In this document: positions 1-5,234 of the stretch, in pieces
Layout: the number at the start of each line of letters is the position of its first letter
Numbering within the stretch: the stretch's first letter is position 1
Virus record (IMG/VR): IMGVR_UViG_3300025138_000171
Span: 1-33,595 of that record
Length of the DNA: 33,595 nt
Reading direction: 5' to 3' (one strand)
Source: a virus
The notes under the pieces: model-generated
What the model was told of the DNA's origin: nothing
Databases searched by the model: none
The model's input: only the letters and a program-made list of their open reading frames with translations
Made by a program: the position numbers and the translations under genes

Positions 1-156
1 TGCAATATCTTTTGGGAATATTATGTAGCGTGTTGACTTGCCTGTGTGTCCACGATCTCTAGTTAGATAGCCGTGATCTTCCAGCCAGTGCAGCTTGCGC
101 GTTACTGTAGCTACAGACATAGCAGTACGTTGTGATAGTCGGCTGAGACTAGGCCA
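1..156. repeat. Left copy of terminal redundancy
   Basis: These 156 bases recur as a direct repeat at 33440-33595. I find two differences: position 28 is G here and T at 33467, and position 142 is G here and T at 33581. The repeat lies inside a coding sequence, and the frame stays open across the join. This is what a circular assembly with unremoved end overlap looks like. A true short direct terminal repeat of a T7-like genome is also possible, but T7-type repeats usually do not cut an essential gene in two. Confidence 0.93.
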
Positions 157-267
157 GCATAGGTGCTTGTCTTCATCTGCATGATCTGCAAGCACAACCA
201 TTAGCCATTTTGCATAGCAGTCAGGTATCTCTGACTTGATTGCCCTCGCCATTAATAGGAATGCCAT
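1..267 (-). CDS. O-like helix-turn-helix replication protein, N-terminal part (continues at right end)
   Basis: This is the 5' part of a gene that continues, across the circular join, to 33044. Joined, the product is about 220 residues. The start at 267 is chosen because an AAGGAGAACTA ribosome site lies just upstream; an in-frame ATG also occurs at 252. The N-terminal 75 or so residues form a winged helix-turn-helix of the HTH_36 type: a LADHADEDKH stretch, then CWPSLSRLSQRTAMSVATV and an RKLHWLEDHGYLTRDR wing. Such domains head phage replication initiators (lambda O-like proteins) and some regulators. It overlaps the resolvase-like gene upstream by 47 bases. Seen: the helix-turn-helix and its position in the recombination and replication operon. 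Inferred: origin binding and recruitment of host replication proteins. Confidence 0.75.
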   Translation of the reverse strand, partial: MAFLLMARAIKSEIPDCYAKWLMVVLADHADEDKHLCWPSLSRLSQRTAMSVATVTRKLHWLEDHGYLTRDRGHTGKSTRYIIFPKDIA

Positions 268-592
268 CGTAGTTCTCCTTCAGTAATGGTACTATCTTTT
301 CTTCAAAGACATCACCATCAAAGATGATTAGTGTTTTGGGTTTACCTTCCCTGCGCTTGTAGAACAGCACATCTCTAACTACAGTAAAGGGATTAGGAAA
401 GTTTGATTTGTCTCGGTACTTTACTTCAACCACCAAGGCGTTTTGTCCGACTTGCCAGATGATGTCTCCGCTATACTCGCCTCCCAACGCTCCGCTGAGA
501 GGTTGCCTCTTCGCTTTGAACCCGAGCTTTTGTAACCACTTGACGAATGTTCGCTCATGGTAGTCTCCTTTTGCGCGACTCTTGCTTGCCAT
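221..592 (-). CDS. Holliday-junction-resolvase-like PD-(D/E)XK nuclease
   Basis: A 123-residue protein with the layout of small phage and archaeal-type resolvases. RAKGDYHERTFVKWL at 6-20 supplies an early acidic residue (E13), GGEYSGDIIW at 37-46 supplies D43, and VVEVKYR at 54-60 supplies the E56-x-K58 of a PD-(D/E)XK active site. It would cut branched DNA made during recombination-dependent replication, which fits neighbours such as the YqaJ exonuclease and ERF protein in the same operon. The start at 592 has GAGG eight bases upstream and begins at the conserved domain edge. The gene overlaps the zinc-ribbon gene before it by 172 bases and the replication gene after it by 47. It could instead be a VRR-NUC-like nuclease; the nuclease fold is surer than the exact substrate. 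Confidence 0.7.
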   Translation of the reverse strand: MASKSRAKGDYHERTFVKWLQKLGFKAKRQPLSGALGGEYSGDIIWQVGQNALVVEVKYRDKSNFPNPFTVVRDVLFYKRREGKPKTLIIFDGDVFEEKIVPLLKENYDGIPINGEGNQVRDT

Positions 593-765
593 GTGTCTGC
601 CTCATAACAATCAATACAGATTGTGTGATAGGTTGGTGGTTTTTCTGTAGCTAATATGCATACAAACCAAGGGGTCTTATCATTGCAAGCATCGCATGGG
701 TATGCTTCACCTACTTTATCGTAGAGTCTTTTTTTTATGGACTTTGATCGTAAGGCCAAGTGCAT
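421..765 (-). CDS. Small zinc-ribbon protein with serine-rich tail
   Basis: A 114-residue protein of unknown role. Two CxxC pairs, CDAC at 24-27 and CIDC at 50-53, should bind one zinc ion. Residues 1-60 look like an ordered small domain; the rest (from about 70) is rich in Ser, Lys and Gly and is read from the same DNA as the start of the resolvase gene in another frame. The start at 765 lies inside the end of the HTH gene before it, has no clear ribosome site, and probably depends on translational coupling. I recognise no family. The zinc ribbon is well supported; the tail is simply what the frame encodes up to its only stop. Confidence 0.6.
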   Translation of the reverse strand: MHLALRSKSIKKRLYDKVGEAYPCDACNDKTPWFVCILATEKPPTYHTICIDCYEADTWQARVAQKETTMSEHSSSGYKSSGSKRRGNLSAERWEASIAETSSGKSDKTPWWLK

Positions 766-979
766 CTAACCAACATGTAAACAAGAATCCAGATGGTACT
801 CGTTTGTGTTGTTCCCATTTGTGTATTAAAGATTCAGCGCATCCAATCTTGTAAGCTAAATTTTTCTGAGTCAACTTTTGTTTTGTTCGATGAGCAATGA
901 GTTCACCGATAACATACTGATATGTATCAGTAACTTCAGTCTCTACTTTGTAGTGCTGAAAGTTTTTCAATAGCTTCAC
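716..979 (-). CDS. XRE/Cro-type helix-turn-helix protein
   Basis: An 87-residue DNA-binding protein. Residues 25-75 form a Cro/C1-type helix-turn-helix: IGELIAHRTKQKLTQ, then KNLAYKIGCAESLIHKWEQ as the two key helices. It starts with GTG at 979, inside the end of the 64-residue gene before it, again suggesting coupled translation. Sitting in the middle of the leftward operon, with no divergent partner repressor and no integrase in the genome, it is more likely a regulator of phage or host promoters than a lysogeny repressor. The gene ends at an A8 run (725-732) where the following zinc-ribbon frame is +1. Confidence 0.8.
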   Translation of the reverse strand: MKLLKNFQHYKVETEVTDTYQYVIGELIAHRTKQKLTQKNLAYKIGCAESLIHKWEQHKRVPSGFLFTCWLDALGLTIKVHKKKTLR

Positions 980-1130
980 TAACTTTGTTGGCTGTATCGT
1001 AGCGTAAATCTTTGCCTAATCTTGCACGATAAAAGGTAGAGTCAGGCACTCCGGCACAAGCAAAAGCATCCTTGAGTTTGATATGTAAGTGCGCTGACTT
1101 GTCTACTAATTGTTCCATGTATGTAATCAT
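936..1130 (-). CDS. Small helix-turn-helix-like protein
   Basis: A 64-residue protein. AFACAGVPDSTFYRARLGKD followed by LRYDTANKVSEAIEKL has the look of a short regulatory helix-turn-helix, in which a residue after the turn (the STFYRAR helix) reads DNA. The start could be 1130 or the second Met at 1118; neither has a good ribosome site. A promoter-like sequence directly upstream would place the transcript start at or next to the ATG at 1130. It overlaps the XRE gene by 44 bases. No named family is recognised. Confidence 0.65.
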   Translation of the reverse strand: MITYMEQLVDKSAHLHIKLKDAFACAGVPDSTFYRARLGKDLRYDTANKVSEAIEKLSALQSRD

Positions 1131-1136
1131 GCAGCC

Positions 1137-1166
1137 AATATGCTTGCAAGATTGCAGTCATGTCAA
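1137..1166 (-). promoter_or_regulatory. Possible leftward sigma70-like promoter
   Basis: On the minus strand TTGACA (1166-1161) is followed after 18 bases by CATATT (1142-1137), matching 6 of 6 and 4 of 6 consensus positions. A start about 7 bases on would fall at 1130, the ATG of the next gene, so a message made here would have almost no leader. The site lies in the 39-base gap between two leftward genes, just before the pair of helix-turn-helix genes. Confidence 0.35.
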
Positions 1167-1169
1167 TGG

Positions 1170-1418
1170 TCAAAATTCTGTAGACCCTTTCTCGTATTCA
1201 CCAAGGCTTGACCAGCCACCAACTACATGTGTTTCTCTGGGATAATATTGACCAGTGTCTTCTTCAGTTACATCATCAGCGAATGCATTGTCAGGAAGCA
1301 TTGCGTTGTTTAATTGCCAACCTTTTTTGTTACGTTCAAGTTCTATGTTGTGTCCATAGTTGATGCTTGATAGTGGCTTGTCTTCTTCGCGTTGGTATCT
1401 ACCGTTTCTAGGCATCAT
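1170..1418 (-). CDS. Hypothetical protein, 82 residues
   Basis: A small hydrophilic protein, acidic in its second half (ADDVTEEDTG), with no membrane segment, no cysteine motif and no recognised family. Two adjacent ATG codons (1418 and 1415) follow an AAGGA five or eight bases upstream. It overlaps the end of the winged-helix gene by 11 bases, so it is likely co-translated with it. It is the last gene before the possible internal promoter at 1137-1166. Confidence 0.6.
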   Translation of the reverse strand: MMPRNGRYQREEDKPLSSINYGHNIELERNKKGWQLNNAMLPDNAFADDVTEEDTGQYYPRETHVVGGWSSLGEYEKGSTEF

Positions 1419-1767
1419 CTTCTTCCTTGTAAAAATCTTTGCCCCACATTATAAGCTGGCCTCTACCAGACTTACCTTTTCTTTTGCGATGATCAACAAC
1501 TATCAACCCTTTTTCTTTTAATGATTTAAACCTAGCTGTAACTGTGCTGTATCTAAGGTGATCCAACCTATCTAATACGTCATCCATAATGCAGCCACTG
1601 TCAGTGAATGTGCAAATAGCATAGTAAACTTTTTTCTCCATGCGAGTGACATCAAGTGAATCAGCAGCATCATGGCTAGTGCTTGGGTCACGGCTGCGGG
1701 CTAGCTTGAACGCTGGTGTGTCAAACAAATCGTCAGCTATTTTTTGTCCTTGTTCTATGACATTCAT
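1408..1767 (-). CDS. Phage winged-helix DNA-binding protein
   Basis: A 119-residue protein. The core reads RSRDPSTSHDAADSLDVTRM and then a winged helix: KVYYAICTFTDSGCIMDDVL, LRYSTVTARFKSLKEKGLI and a KRKGKSGRGQLIMW wing. The DPxTSxxAA opening followed by a winged helix with a ...SVTARFKSLKEKGLI... recognition helix is a familiar layout among phage proteins thought to bind DNA in the early region. The start at 1767 is set by AGGAGAACTAAG directly before it; its ATGA overlaps the stop of the preceding gene. A transcriptional or replication role is inferred from family resemblance only. Confidence 0.75.
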   Translation of the reverse strand: MNVIEQGQKIADDLFDTPAFKLARSRDPSTSHDAADSLDVTRMEKKVYYAICTFTDSGCIMDDVLDRLDHLRYSTVTARFKSLKEKGLIVVDHRKRKGKSGRGQLIMWGKDFYKEEDDA

Positions 1768-2072
1768 CTTAGTTCTCCTATAAATTTGCCAGTATCTATG
1801 ACAGGTGTTTTGCAATCTTGTTCTTGTTCAATAACAATCTTGCCACTTGCTGTTTCAAAATCAGTCATCATATCTAATGCTGTTTCGATAGCATCATCTG
1901 CATCTTCAGCGTACACAACTTTGTAAACTGTGTACTGTGTCATCCATTTGAGATCATCACCCTTGCAATGAGTGCAAGTATCTCGTTCAGAAAACATTTG
2001 ATTGTAGCATTCTCTGCACTCAAGGAACTCCTCGACTGTGCGTCTGCCAGTTATATCAGTACGGAATATCAT
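1764..2072 (-). CDS. Zinc-ribbon hypothetical protein
   Basis: A 102-residue protein with two CxxC knuckles near the start, CREC at 19-22 and CTHC at 33-36, followed by an acidic helical half (VVYAEDADDAIETALDMMTDFE). The knuckles probably hold one zinc ion. The start has AGGA nine to ten bases upstream and overlaps the preceding gene by 17 bases. The gene's last codons are read through the ribosome-binding sequence of the next gene, so the two are tightly coupled. No family name is recognised. Confidence 0.65.
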   Translation of the reverse strand: MIFRTDITGRRTVEEFLECRECYNQMFSERDTCTHCKGDDLKWMTQYTVYKVVYAEDADDAIETALDMMTDFETASGKIVIEQEQDCKTPVIDTGKFIGELR

Positions 2073-2262
2073 CGTTCAAATCCTGTGGTGGGTGGGCTGC
2101 TTCCCATGCTGCTGTCGCACGTTCAATAAACTTTTGCTTTTTGAATCGTGGATTTGTAGCTGCAAGATCATCAGCCATAGTTAAGATTGCAGTAGGCCAA
2201 GGTAGCAGTGGTGCTACCTTGTCTGCGAGATACTCAAAGTGTCTCTGTTGCATCAGTGGCAT
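2056..2262 (-). CDS. Small conserved-looking phage protein
   Basis: A 68-residue protein. The sequence opens MPLMQQRHFEYLADKVAP and later has FKKQKFIERATAAWEAAH, a pattern I associate with small early proteins of marine and enteric phages that have no known function. Two in-frame ATGs exist (2268, 2262); 2262 is preferred because GGGAGG lies seven bases before it, whereas it would abut 2268. The preceding gene's stop lies directly upstream. Confidence 0.65.
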   Translation of the reverse strand: MPLMQQRHFEYLADKVAPLLPWPTAILTMADDLAATNPRFKKQKFIERATAAWEAAHPPQDLNDDIPY

Positions 2263-2264
2263 TG

Positions 2265-2474
2265 TCATACCTCCCTTAGTGTTGGACGATAGGATGCGTC
2301 TTCGTTTGAGTCACGATGAAGCACCTCTTCGTATGTGTTGACGACTCTGTTTATATTCCAGACAGCTTGCTGTATTCCGTACAGAAACTGAGAGTCATCT
2401 TCTTTTGCTCGTTCAAGCAGAGATTCCAAGTTGCGTTGGATGTCTCTAGCTTGTGTGATGAATGCCATTTCCAT
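2265..2474 (-). CDS. Small helical hypothetical protein
   Basis: A 69-residue, mostly helical and charged protein (ITQARDIQRNLESLLERAKE, then IQQAVWNINRVVNTYEEVL). It has no membrane segment or metal motif. The start at 2474 has the operon's AAGGAGAACTAA sequence directly upstream. It sits between the DUF932 gene and the 68-residue gene, all read leftward with almost no gaps. No family recognised. Confidence 0.6.
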   Translation of the reverse strand: MEMAFITQARDIQRNLESLLERAKEDDSQFLYGIQQAVWNINRVVNTYEEVLHRDSNEDASYRPTLREV

Positions 2475-2491
2475 GTTAGTTCTCCTTGTTG

Positions 2492-3364
2492 TTAAGCTGC
2501 TACATGCCAGCTAGTTAGTTTGAATATCTTGGCTAATTGATTCTGACGCAAGCGTTGCGTGTTAGCTGGTGAATTAGATTCGTCTGTGTGACTAGCCCAG
2601 TAAGTGCATGCATTGTACAATGCCCACTTGTTACCGCCTAGCTTGGCTTTATCTGCATACCAGTAGCCCATCAGTCGTTCAAGCTGACGCTCATTCCATT
2701 TGAATGTGCTTGTCTTGTTGGGTGTGCGGCAAATGGCATGCTTGAAGAATCGTTCAGCCATATCATTATCTACGTTGGTTGACATCCAAGATTTGTATAC
2801 ATCTTTTGTATTTAGAAATGCCTCAAGCCCTGCTTGTATCTTGGCTGCGCTGCCTTCTACATTGACATTGGTTGTATGCTTTGCCCATGTATTAGCTACA
2901 GTGTCAGCGTGTGTCATGCCATTGAGACACCAAAGACGTAAGCCGAATGCTGATTGTTGGAATGCCCAGCTACTGTCGTATGAGTTAAAGAACTGGACAC
3001 GAAACCTTACATAGTCACCGACTGCTGGCTCCATTACCAAATCACTGAAGTCAATAGTGCCGCGCATCTTTGCGCCATTGTCGAACACTTCAATTTTTGT
3101 ATCGTAATCTTTAGATACATTTGATTTACTGACAGCATCCATAACTGAGTTGACTACATCATCATGCTTGATTGCTTTGTACTTAGAGCCGTGAACACCA
3201 AGCACTTCATTGGTATCAGTACGCATGATGGCTCGTGCCATTGATTGAGGCACGTCATATAAATTGCAGTCATTATCTTTGCTTGCTGTAAGATTGACAG
3301 TCTCCACTGGGAATGACCAGCAATCTTCTACTAGGCTTTTGCCTATAACTGTTACTCCATCCAT
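2492..3364 (-). CDS. DUF932 family protein
   Basis: A 290-residue protein of the DUF932 (phage/plasmid-like) family. The recognisable core is MRTDTNEVLGVHGSKYKAIKHDDVV at about 48-72, then a stretch ending in GAKMRGTIDF and an FNSYDSSWAFQQSAFGLRLWCLNGM segment. Such genes are common on plasmids and phages near single-strand annealing proteins, and their biochemical function is not established. The start at 3364 is preferred over an upstream in-frame ATG at 3436 because AAGGAGAACTAA lies just before it and a 38-residue reading frame ends at that site. Family assignment is firm; role is unknown. Confidence 0.87.
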   Translation of the reverse strand: MDGVTVIGKSLVEDCWSFPVETVNLTASKDNDCNLYDVPQSMARAIMRTDTNEVLGVHGSKYKAIKHDDVVNSVMDAVSKSNVSKDYDTKIEVFDNGAKMRGTIDFSDLVMEPAVGDYVRFRVQFFNSYDSSWAFQQSAFGLRLWCLNGMTHADTVANTWAKHTTNVNVEGSAAKIQAGLEAFLNTKDVYKSWMSTNVDNDMAERFFKHAICRTPNKTSTFKWNERQLERLMGYWYADKAKLGGNKWALYNACTYWASHTDESNSPANTQRLRQNQLAKIFKLTSWHVAA

Positions 3365-3377
3365 AGTTAGTTCTCCT

Positions 3378-3494
3378 TTAGAATTTTGAGTTGCGATAGT
3401 GTAAGACAAGGCCCAGCCATTTAATGGTGAACCCACGATCAGTACCGAAATAGCGTGGTACTAAATAGAATTTTCTATATGTTGTGATACGCAT
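3378..3494 (-). CDS. 38-residue basic peptide
   Basis: A very short gene missed by length cut-offs. It has an excellent AAGGAGAACTAAC ribosome site before the ATG at 3494, and its TAA (3378-3380) falls within the ribosome site of the DUF932 gene, as expected of a genuine operon member. The product is basic and aromatic (ITTYRKFYLVPRYF, then KWLGLVLHYRNSKF). No family recognised. A promoter-like sequence lies just upstream at 3521-3548. Confidence 0.6.
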   Translation of the reverse strand: MRITTYRKFYLVPRYFGTDRGFTIKWLGLVLHYRNSKF

Positions 3495-3520
3495 GTTAGT
3501 TCTCCTTACTGCATACTTGC

Positions 3521-3548
3521 AGTGTACACTAGGTGTATCTGATTGCAA
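3521..3548 (-). promoter_or_regulatory. Possible leftward promoter before the 38-residue gene
   Basis: On the minus strand TTGCAA (3548-3543) and TACACT (3526-3521) are separated by 16 bases, each matching 4 of 6 consensus positions. The predicted start near 3514 would give a leader of about 20 bases with the AAGGAGAACTAA site. The same segment holds a short inverted repeat, TAGGTGT and ACACCTA, that could be an operator. Confidence 0.35.
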
Positions 3549-3551
3549 CAC

Positions 3552-3722
3552 CTAATCTTCAGATAGGTTGCAGATGTGAGGCCACCATATGATGAAGACA
3601 CCTGCTCCAAATAATAAGAACGACCAGTAGGGTGAGTATTCTTGTCTTATGTTGTCAAACCCTGCGAGTATTAGTAAAACTCCTAGCGTTGTGATTAGAG
3701 TAATATCGATAATGGATTTCAT
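3552..3722 (-). CDS. Small two-span membrane protein
   Basis: A 56-residue protein with two hydrophobic segments, about 7-22 (ITLITTLGVLLILAGF) and 33-48 (WSFLLFGAGVFIIWWP), joined by a short charged loop. The start at 3722 has AAGGAGAA ten bases upstream; a longer upstream frame is not needed and runs through the terminator. The role is unknown. Its place in the early leftward arm, away from the lysis genes, argues against a holin and fits a membrane-acting early protein, which is inference only. Confidence 0.65.
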   Translation of the reverse strand: MKSIIDITLITTLGVLLILAGFDNIRQEYSPYWSFLLFGAGVFIIWWPHICNLSED

Positions 3723-3832
3723 TTTCAAATTCTCCTTGTGACATTTCAGTTTGCAGCTACTGCTTATATCTTCCGGCCCCCCCTGCGGGGCTGGGTGCTG
3801 CTGCTGCCTTGTGTGTGCCATGTGATGAGCAT

Positions 3833-3863
3833 AAAAAAAGCCCCGCTGCCGAAGCAGCGAGGC
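3833..3863 (-). terminator. Rho-independent terminator, leftward
   Basis: Read on the minus strand this is GCCTCGCTGC, loop TTCG, GCAGCGGGGC, then T7. The stem has ten pairs including one G-U, closed by a UUCG tetraloop. It lies 14 bases past the stop of the first leftward gene and so would end or attenuate transcription before the rest of the arm. A second G/C-rich stem (GCCCC and GGGGC, about 3778-3792) lies further downstream. Confidence 0.88.
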
Positions 3864-3876
3864 TAGTTGGGAGAGA

Positions 3877-4290
3877 TTATGAAGCTTGTTTCTTAGCTTG
3901 GTAAGCTGCCTCAAGCTTGTCAATGGTCTTTGCGTCAGGCTCATTGTTAGCATGTGTCTCAGGGAATAGCTGTTGAGAAGCTTGTGTGAGATTTGTCTTG
4001 AGTAACTCGTTGCACTCAAGCTGTGACTGCTGCCATTCAATGTCACGATTGCGTTGTAGTATCTTGTCGTTATCGAGTATTACACCGTGTTCTTTGTGTT
4101 CGATGTAGTCGTTCAAGTTCTGATCCTCAAGCTCTTGAATCTTAGAGAGTTTGCTGTTTGTGTTCCAGTCAATGTCGTTAAGAAACTTATTGATGAAATA
4201 CTGAAGTGTTGATTTGTGTGTCCGATCAGAAAGTGTGAAGACACGATTGAGGTCTTGTGCGAAACCGTTTTTGTTTGATTGCTTAGTCAT
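3877..4290 (-). CDS. First leftward gene, unknown helical protein
   Basis: A 137-residue hydrophilic, Gln/Asn-rich, mostly helical protein without membrane segments, cysteine motifs or a family I recognise. The middle reads KLSKIQELEDQNLNDYIEHK and the C-terminus KTIDKLEAAYQAKKQAS. The start at 4290 is fixed by AAGGAGAACTAAG immediately upstream. Position is its most telling feature: it is the first gene leaving the origin-like region, its leader would contain the large branched hairpin (4307-4473), and a strong terminator follows its stop. It may therefore be made at different levels or times from the rest of the arm. Confidence 0.7.
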   Translation of the reverse strand: MTKQSNKNGFAQDLNRVFTLSDRTHKSTLQYFINKFLNDIDWNTNSKLSKIQELEDQNLNDYIEHKEHGVILDNDKILQRNRDIEWQQSQLECNELLKTNLTQASQQLFPETHANNEPDAKTIDKLEAAYQAKKQAS

Positions 4291-4306
4291 CTTAGTTCTC
4301 CTTTGT

Positions 4307-4473
4307 GATACCGAGACCCTTCTCGGCTTATGCCCCATCCAGATCATGGCTGGAATAGAAAAGCAAGGGCGAGGCAAGGCCGAGTGCATTTACCCTTGCT
4401 ACTCGCTAACAGCGAGGGTTTCTATTCCAGTTATGATGTGGATAATGGGGCTTGCCGAGAGGGGATTGGTATC
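4307..4473. other. Large branched inverted repeat, candidate origin or structured leader
   Basis: Two arms of about 55 bases pair imperfectly over some 40 positions: GATACC/GGTATC (4307, 4468), TCTCGGC/GCCGAGA (4321, 4454), GCCCCAT/ATGGGGC (4332, 4445), ATCAT/ATGAT (4343, 4433) and a perfect 12-pair CTGGAATAGAAA helix (4350, 4419). Two further stems fill the apex: GCAAGGG/CCCTTGC (4363, 4393) and CTCGCT-AAC-AGCGAG (4402-4416), making a multi-branched fold. A competing hairpin, CCGAGA-CCCT-TCTCGG (4311-4326), would open part of the outer stem. A perfect DnaA box lies in the right arm. The function, as DNA origin, leader RNA or RNase III target, is inference. Confidence 0.75.
4437..4445 (-). 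other. DnaA box, perfect consensus
   Basis: TTATCCACA on the minus strand matches the bacterial DnaA consensus exactly. It lies in the right arm of the large inverted repeat, in the only long non-coding gap of the genome. With no phage polymerase or helicase seen, use of host DnaA is plausible. A nine-base match alone can occur by chance. Confidence 0.5.
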
Positions 4474-4798
4474 TCTGCAACAAAGGAGGACTGTAGATGA
4501 CTAGCAATCAAGTACAAAAGCGAGTGTAGTGCGAGGCATCAAGCGTGGCTTCACACTTGCTGATTGTTGTTTATTGGTGCTGTGTATTTCGTGAAAATAC
4601 CCCCGTGTCTTGCGCGTGTTTCACTGCCCGATGTAACGTCCGTCAGTGATGGGATCATCAGATCACATCGCTGTCGCAACGGCCATCTAGGGCGTGAGTA
4701 TGCCACGCGCATTGCCTTGTTGCTGCGATATGTTGCAACGAGACAGTCGATGCTACCCCTAGCAATCGACAAGCTTGTGGTTAATGACAAGGTGTGTA

Positions 4799-4811
4799 AA
4801 TTGTGCGGTTG
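4799..4811 (+). promoter_or_regulatory. TTGTGCG motif, copy 1 (before small terminase)
   Basis: TAAATTGTGCGGTTG lies 62 bases before the small terminase start. The same core recurs before the gp7.3/portal genes, before the major capsid gene and before the tail fibre gene. Here it runs directly into the TTGACA of a promoter-like sequence. Confidence 0.4.
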
Positions 4812-4838
4812 ACAAGCCGAGAGAAAGTGGCTGATAGT
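4809..4838 (+). promoter_or_regulatory. Possible rightward promoter for the structural arm
   Basis: TTGACA (4809-4814) is followed after 18 bases by GATAGT (4833-4838), matching 6 of 6 and 4 of 6 consensus positions. A start near 4846 would leave a leader of about 17 bases with a G-rich ribosome site before the small terminase gene. It is the first plausible promoter for the whole rightward arm. Confidence 0.4.
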
Positions 4839-4862
4839 GGGGGGGAACACAAGGGGGGGCAG

Positions 4863-5234
4863 ATGACCGAGATTGTGAAGCTTACCGATAAACAGACTGC
4901 ATTGGTGGATACACTTGTAGCAACAGGCTGTAGCATAACAGAAGCAGCAAAGCTTGCCGGATATGCTGAAGGTGAATCCGGTAGAGTAAGTGCCAGCAAG
5001 GCTTTGCGGACAGGACATGTCCAGCAGTACATGATGCAACGGATAGGTGAGAGTATGGGCCTCAATGCTACGGTGGCTGCGGCTAAGATGGTGAGGTTAG
5101 CATCGGGAGCTAAGAGTGAGTATGTACAGCTTGAAGCTAGCAAAGACATCTTGGACAGGGCTGGCTTCAAGGCTCCCGACAAGCATATGCACTTGCATGC
5201 TGGCGATATTAGCGTGTCCATAGACCTTGCGTAA
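4863..5234 (+). CDS. terS: Terminase small subunit
   Basis: A 123-residue protein with the typical opening of small terminases: LTDKQTALVDTLVATGCSIT, EAAKLAGYAEG and later ASKALRTGHVQQYM. This N-terminal helix-turn-helix binds phage DNA at packaging start and hands it to the large subunit. The C-terminus (KHMHLHAGDISVSIDLA) is where oligomer and large-subunit contacts lie in relatives. The start at 4863 is chosen over an in-frame upstream codon (4803) because a G7 run sits just before it and the domain begins there. It is the first gene of the rightward arm; the large subunit lies 1.7 kb downstream, beyond a run of small genes, which is an unusual separation. Confidence 0.78.
   Translation: MTEIVKLTDKQTALVDTLVATGCSITEAAKLAGYAEGESGRVSASKALRTGHVQQYMMQRIGESMGLNATVAAAKMVRLASGAKSEYVQLEASKDILDRAGFKAPDKHMHLHAGDISVSIDLA

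Larger units (their letters stand above)
4291..4862. other. Divergent non-coding region between the two arms
   Basis: The 572 bases between the first leftward and first rightward genes hold no convincing gene. Contents from left: the ribosome site of the leftward gene; a large branched inverted repeat (4307-4473) with a DnaA box; a short inverted repeat GTATTT/AAATAC (4584-4600); an eight-base palindrome GTTGCAAC (4732-4739); a near-DnaA sequence TTAACCACA on the minus strand (4776-4784); the TTGTGCG motif (4801); a rightward promoter-like sequence (4809-4838); and two G7 runs before the small terminase gene. Confidence 0.7.

Noticed and set aside
716-765. Programmed frameshift at the A8 run joining the XRE and zinc-ribbon frames
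   Set aside because: A -1 slip on A-AAA-AAG would enter the wrong frame; the zinc-ribbon frame is +1. Ordinary overlapping translation explains the arrangement, though a homopolymer sequencing error remains possible.
716-979. Lysogeny control by the XRE protein
   Set aside because: There is no integrase, no divergent repressor pair and no attachment-site-like sequence; the gene is embedded in a co-directional operon.
3436-4046. Longer N-terminal extensions of the DUF932 gene (from 3436) and of the 56-residue membrane protein (from 4046)
   Set aside because: Good ribosome sites stand at the internal starts 3364 and 3722, and the extensions run through another small gene or through a strong terminator and an unrelated gene.
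4350-4430. tRNA-like gene within the branched repeat
   Set aside because: The closing helix is 12 pairs long, there is no CCA end, T-loop or anticodon arm of proper size, and no transfer RNA consensus bases in either strand.
4564-4812. An 82-codon plus-strand frame in the divergent region with a CRNGH segment and a final CKLCG, faintly like an NrdR-type zinc domain
   Set aside because: It needs a TTG or GTG start without a ribosome site, lacks the first CxxC pair of such domains, and has codon use unlike the neighbouring genes. Chance cannot be excluded.
4551-5221. Two minus-strand frames of 146-162 codons over the divergent region and small terminase gene
   Set aside because: They are antisense to the well-supported small terminase or to non-coding sequence, have no ribosome site and encode Cys/Ser/Leu-rich text typical of shadow frames.
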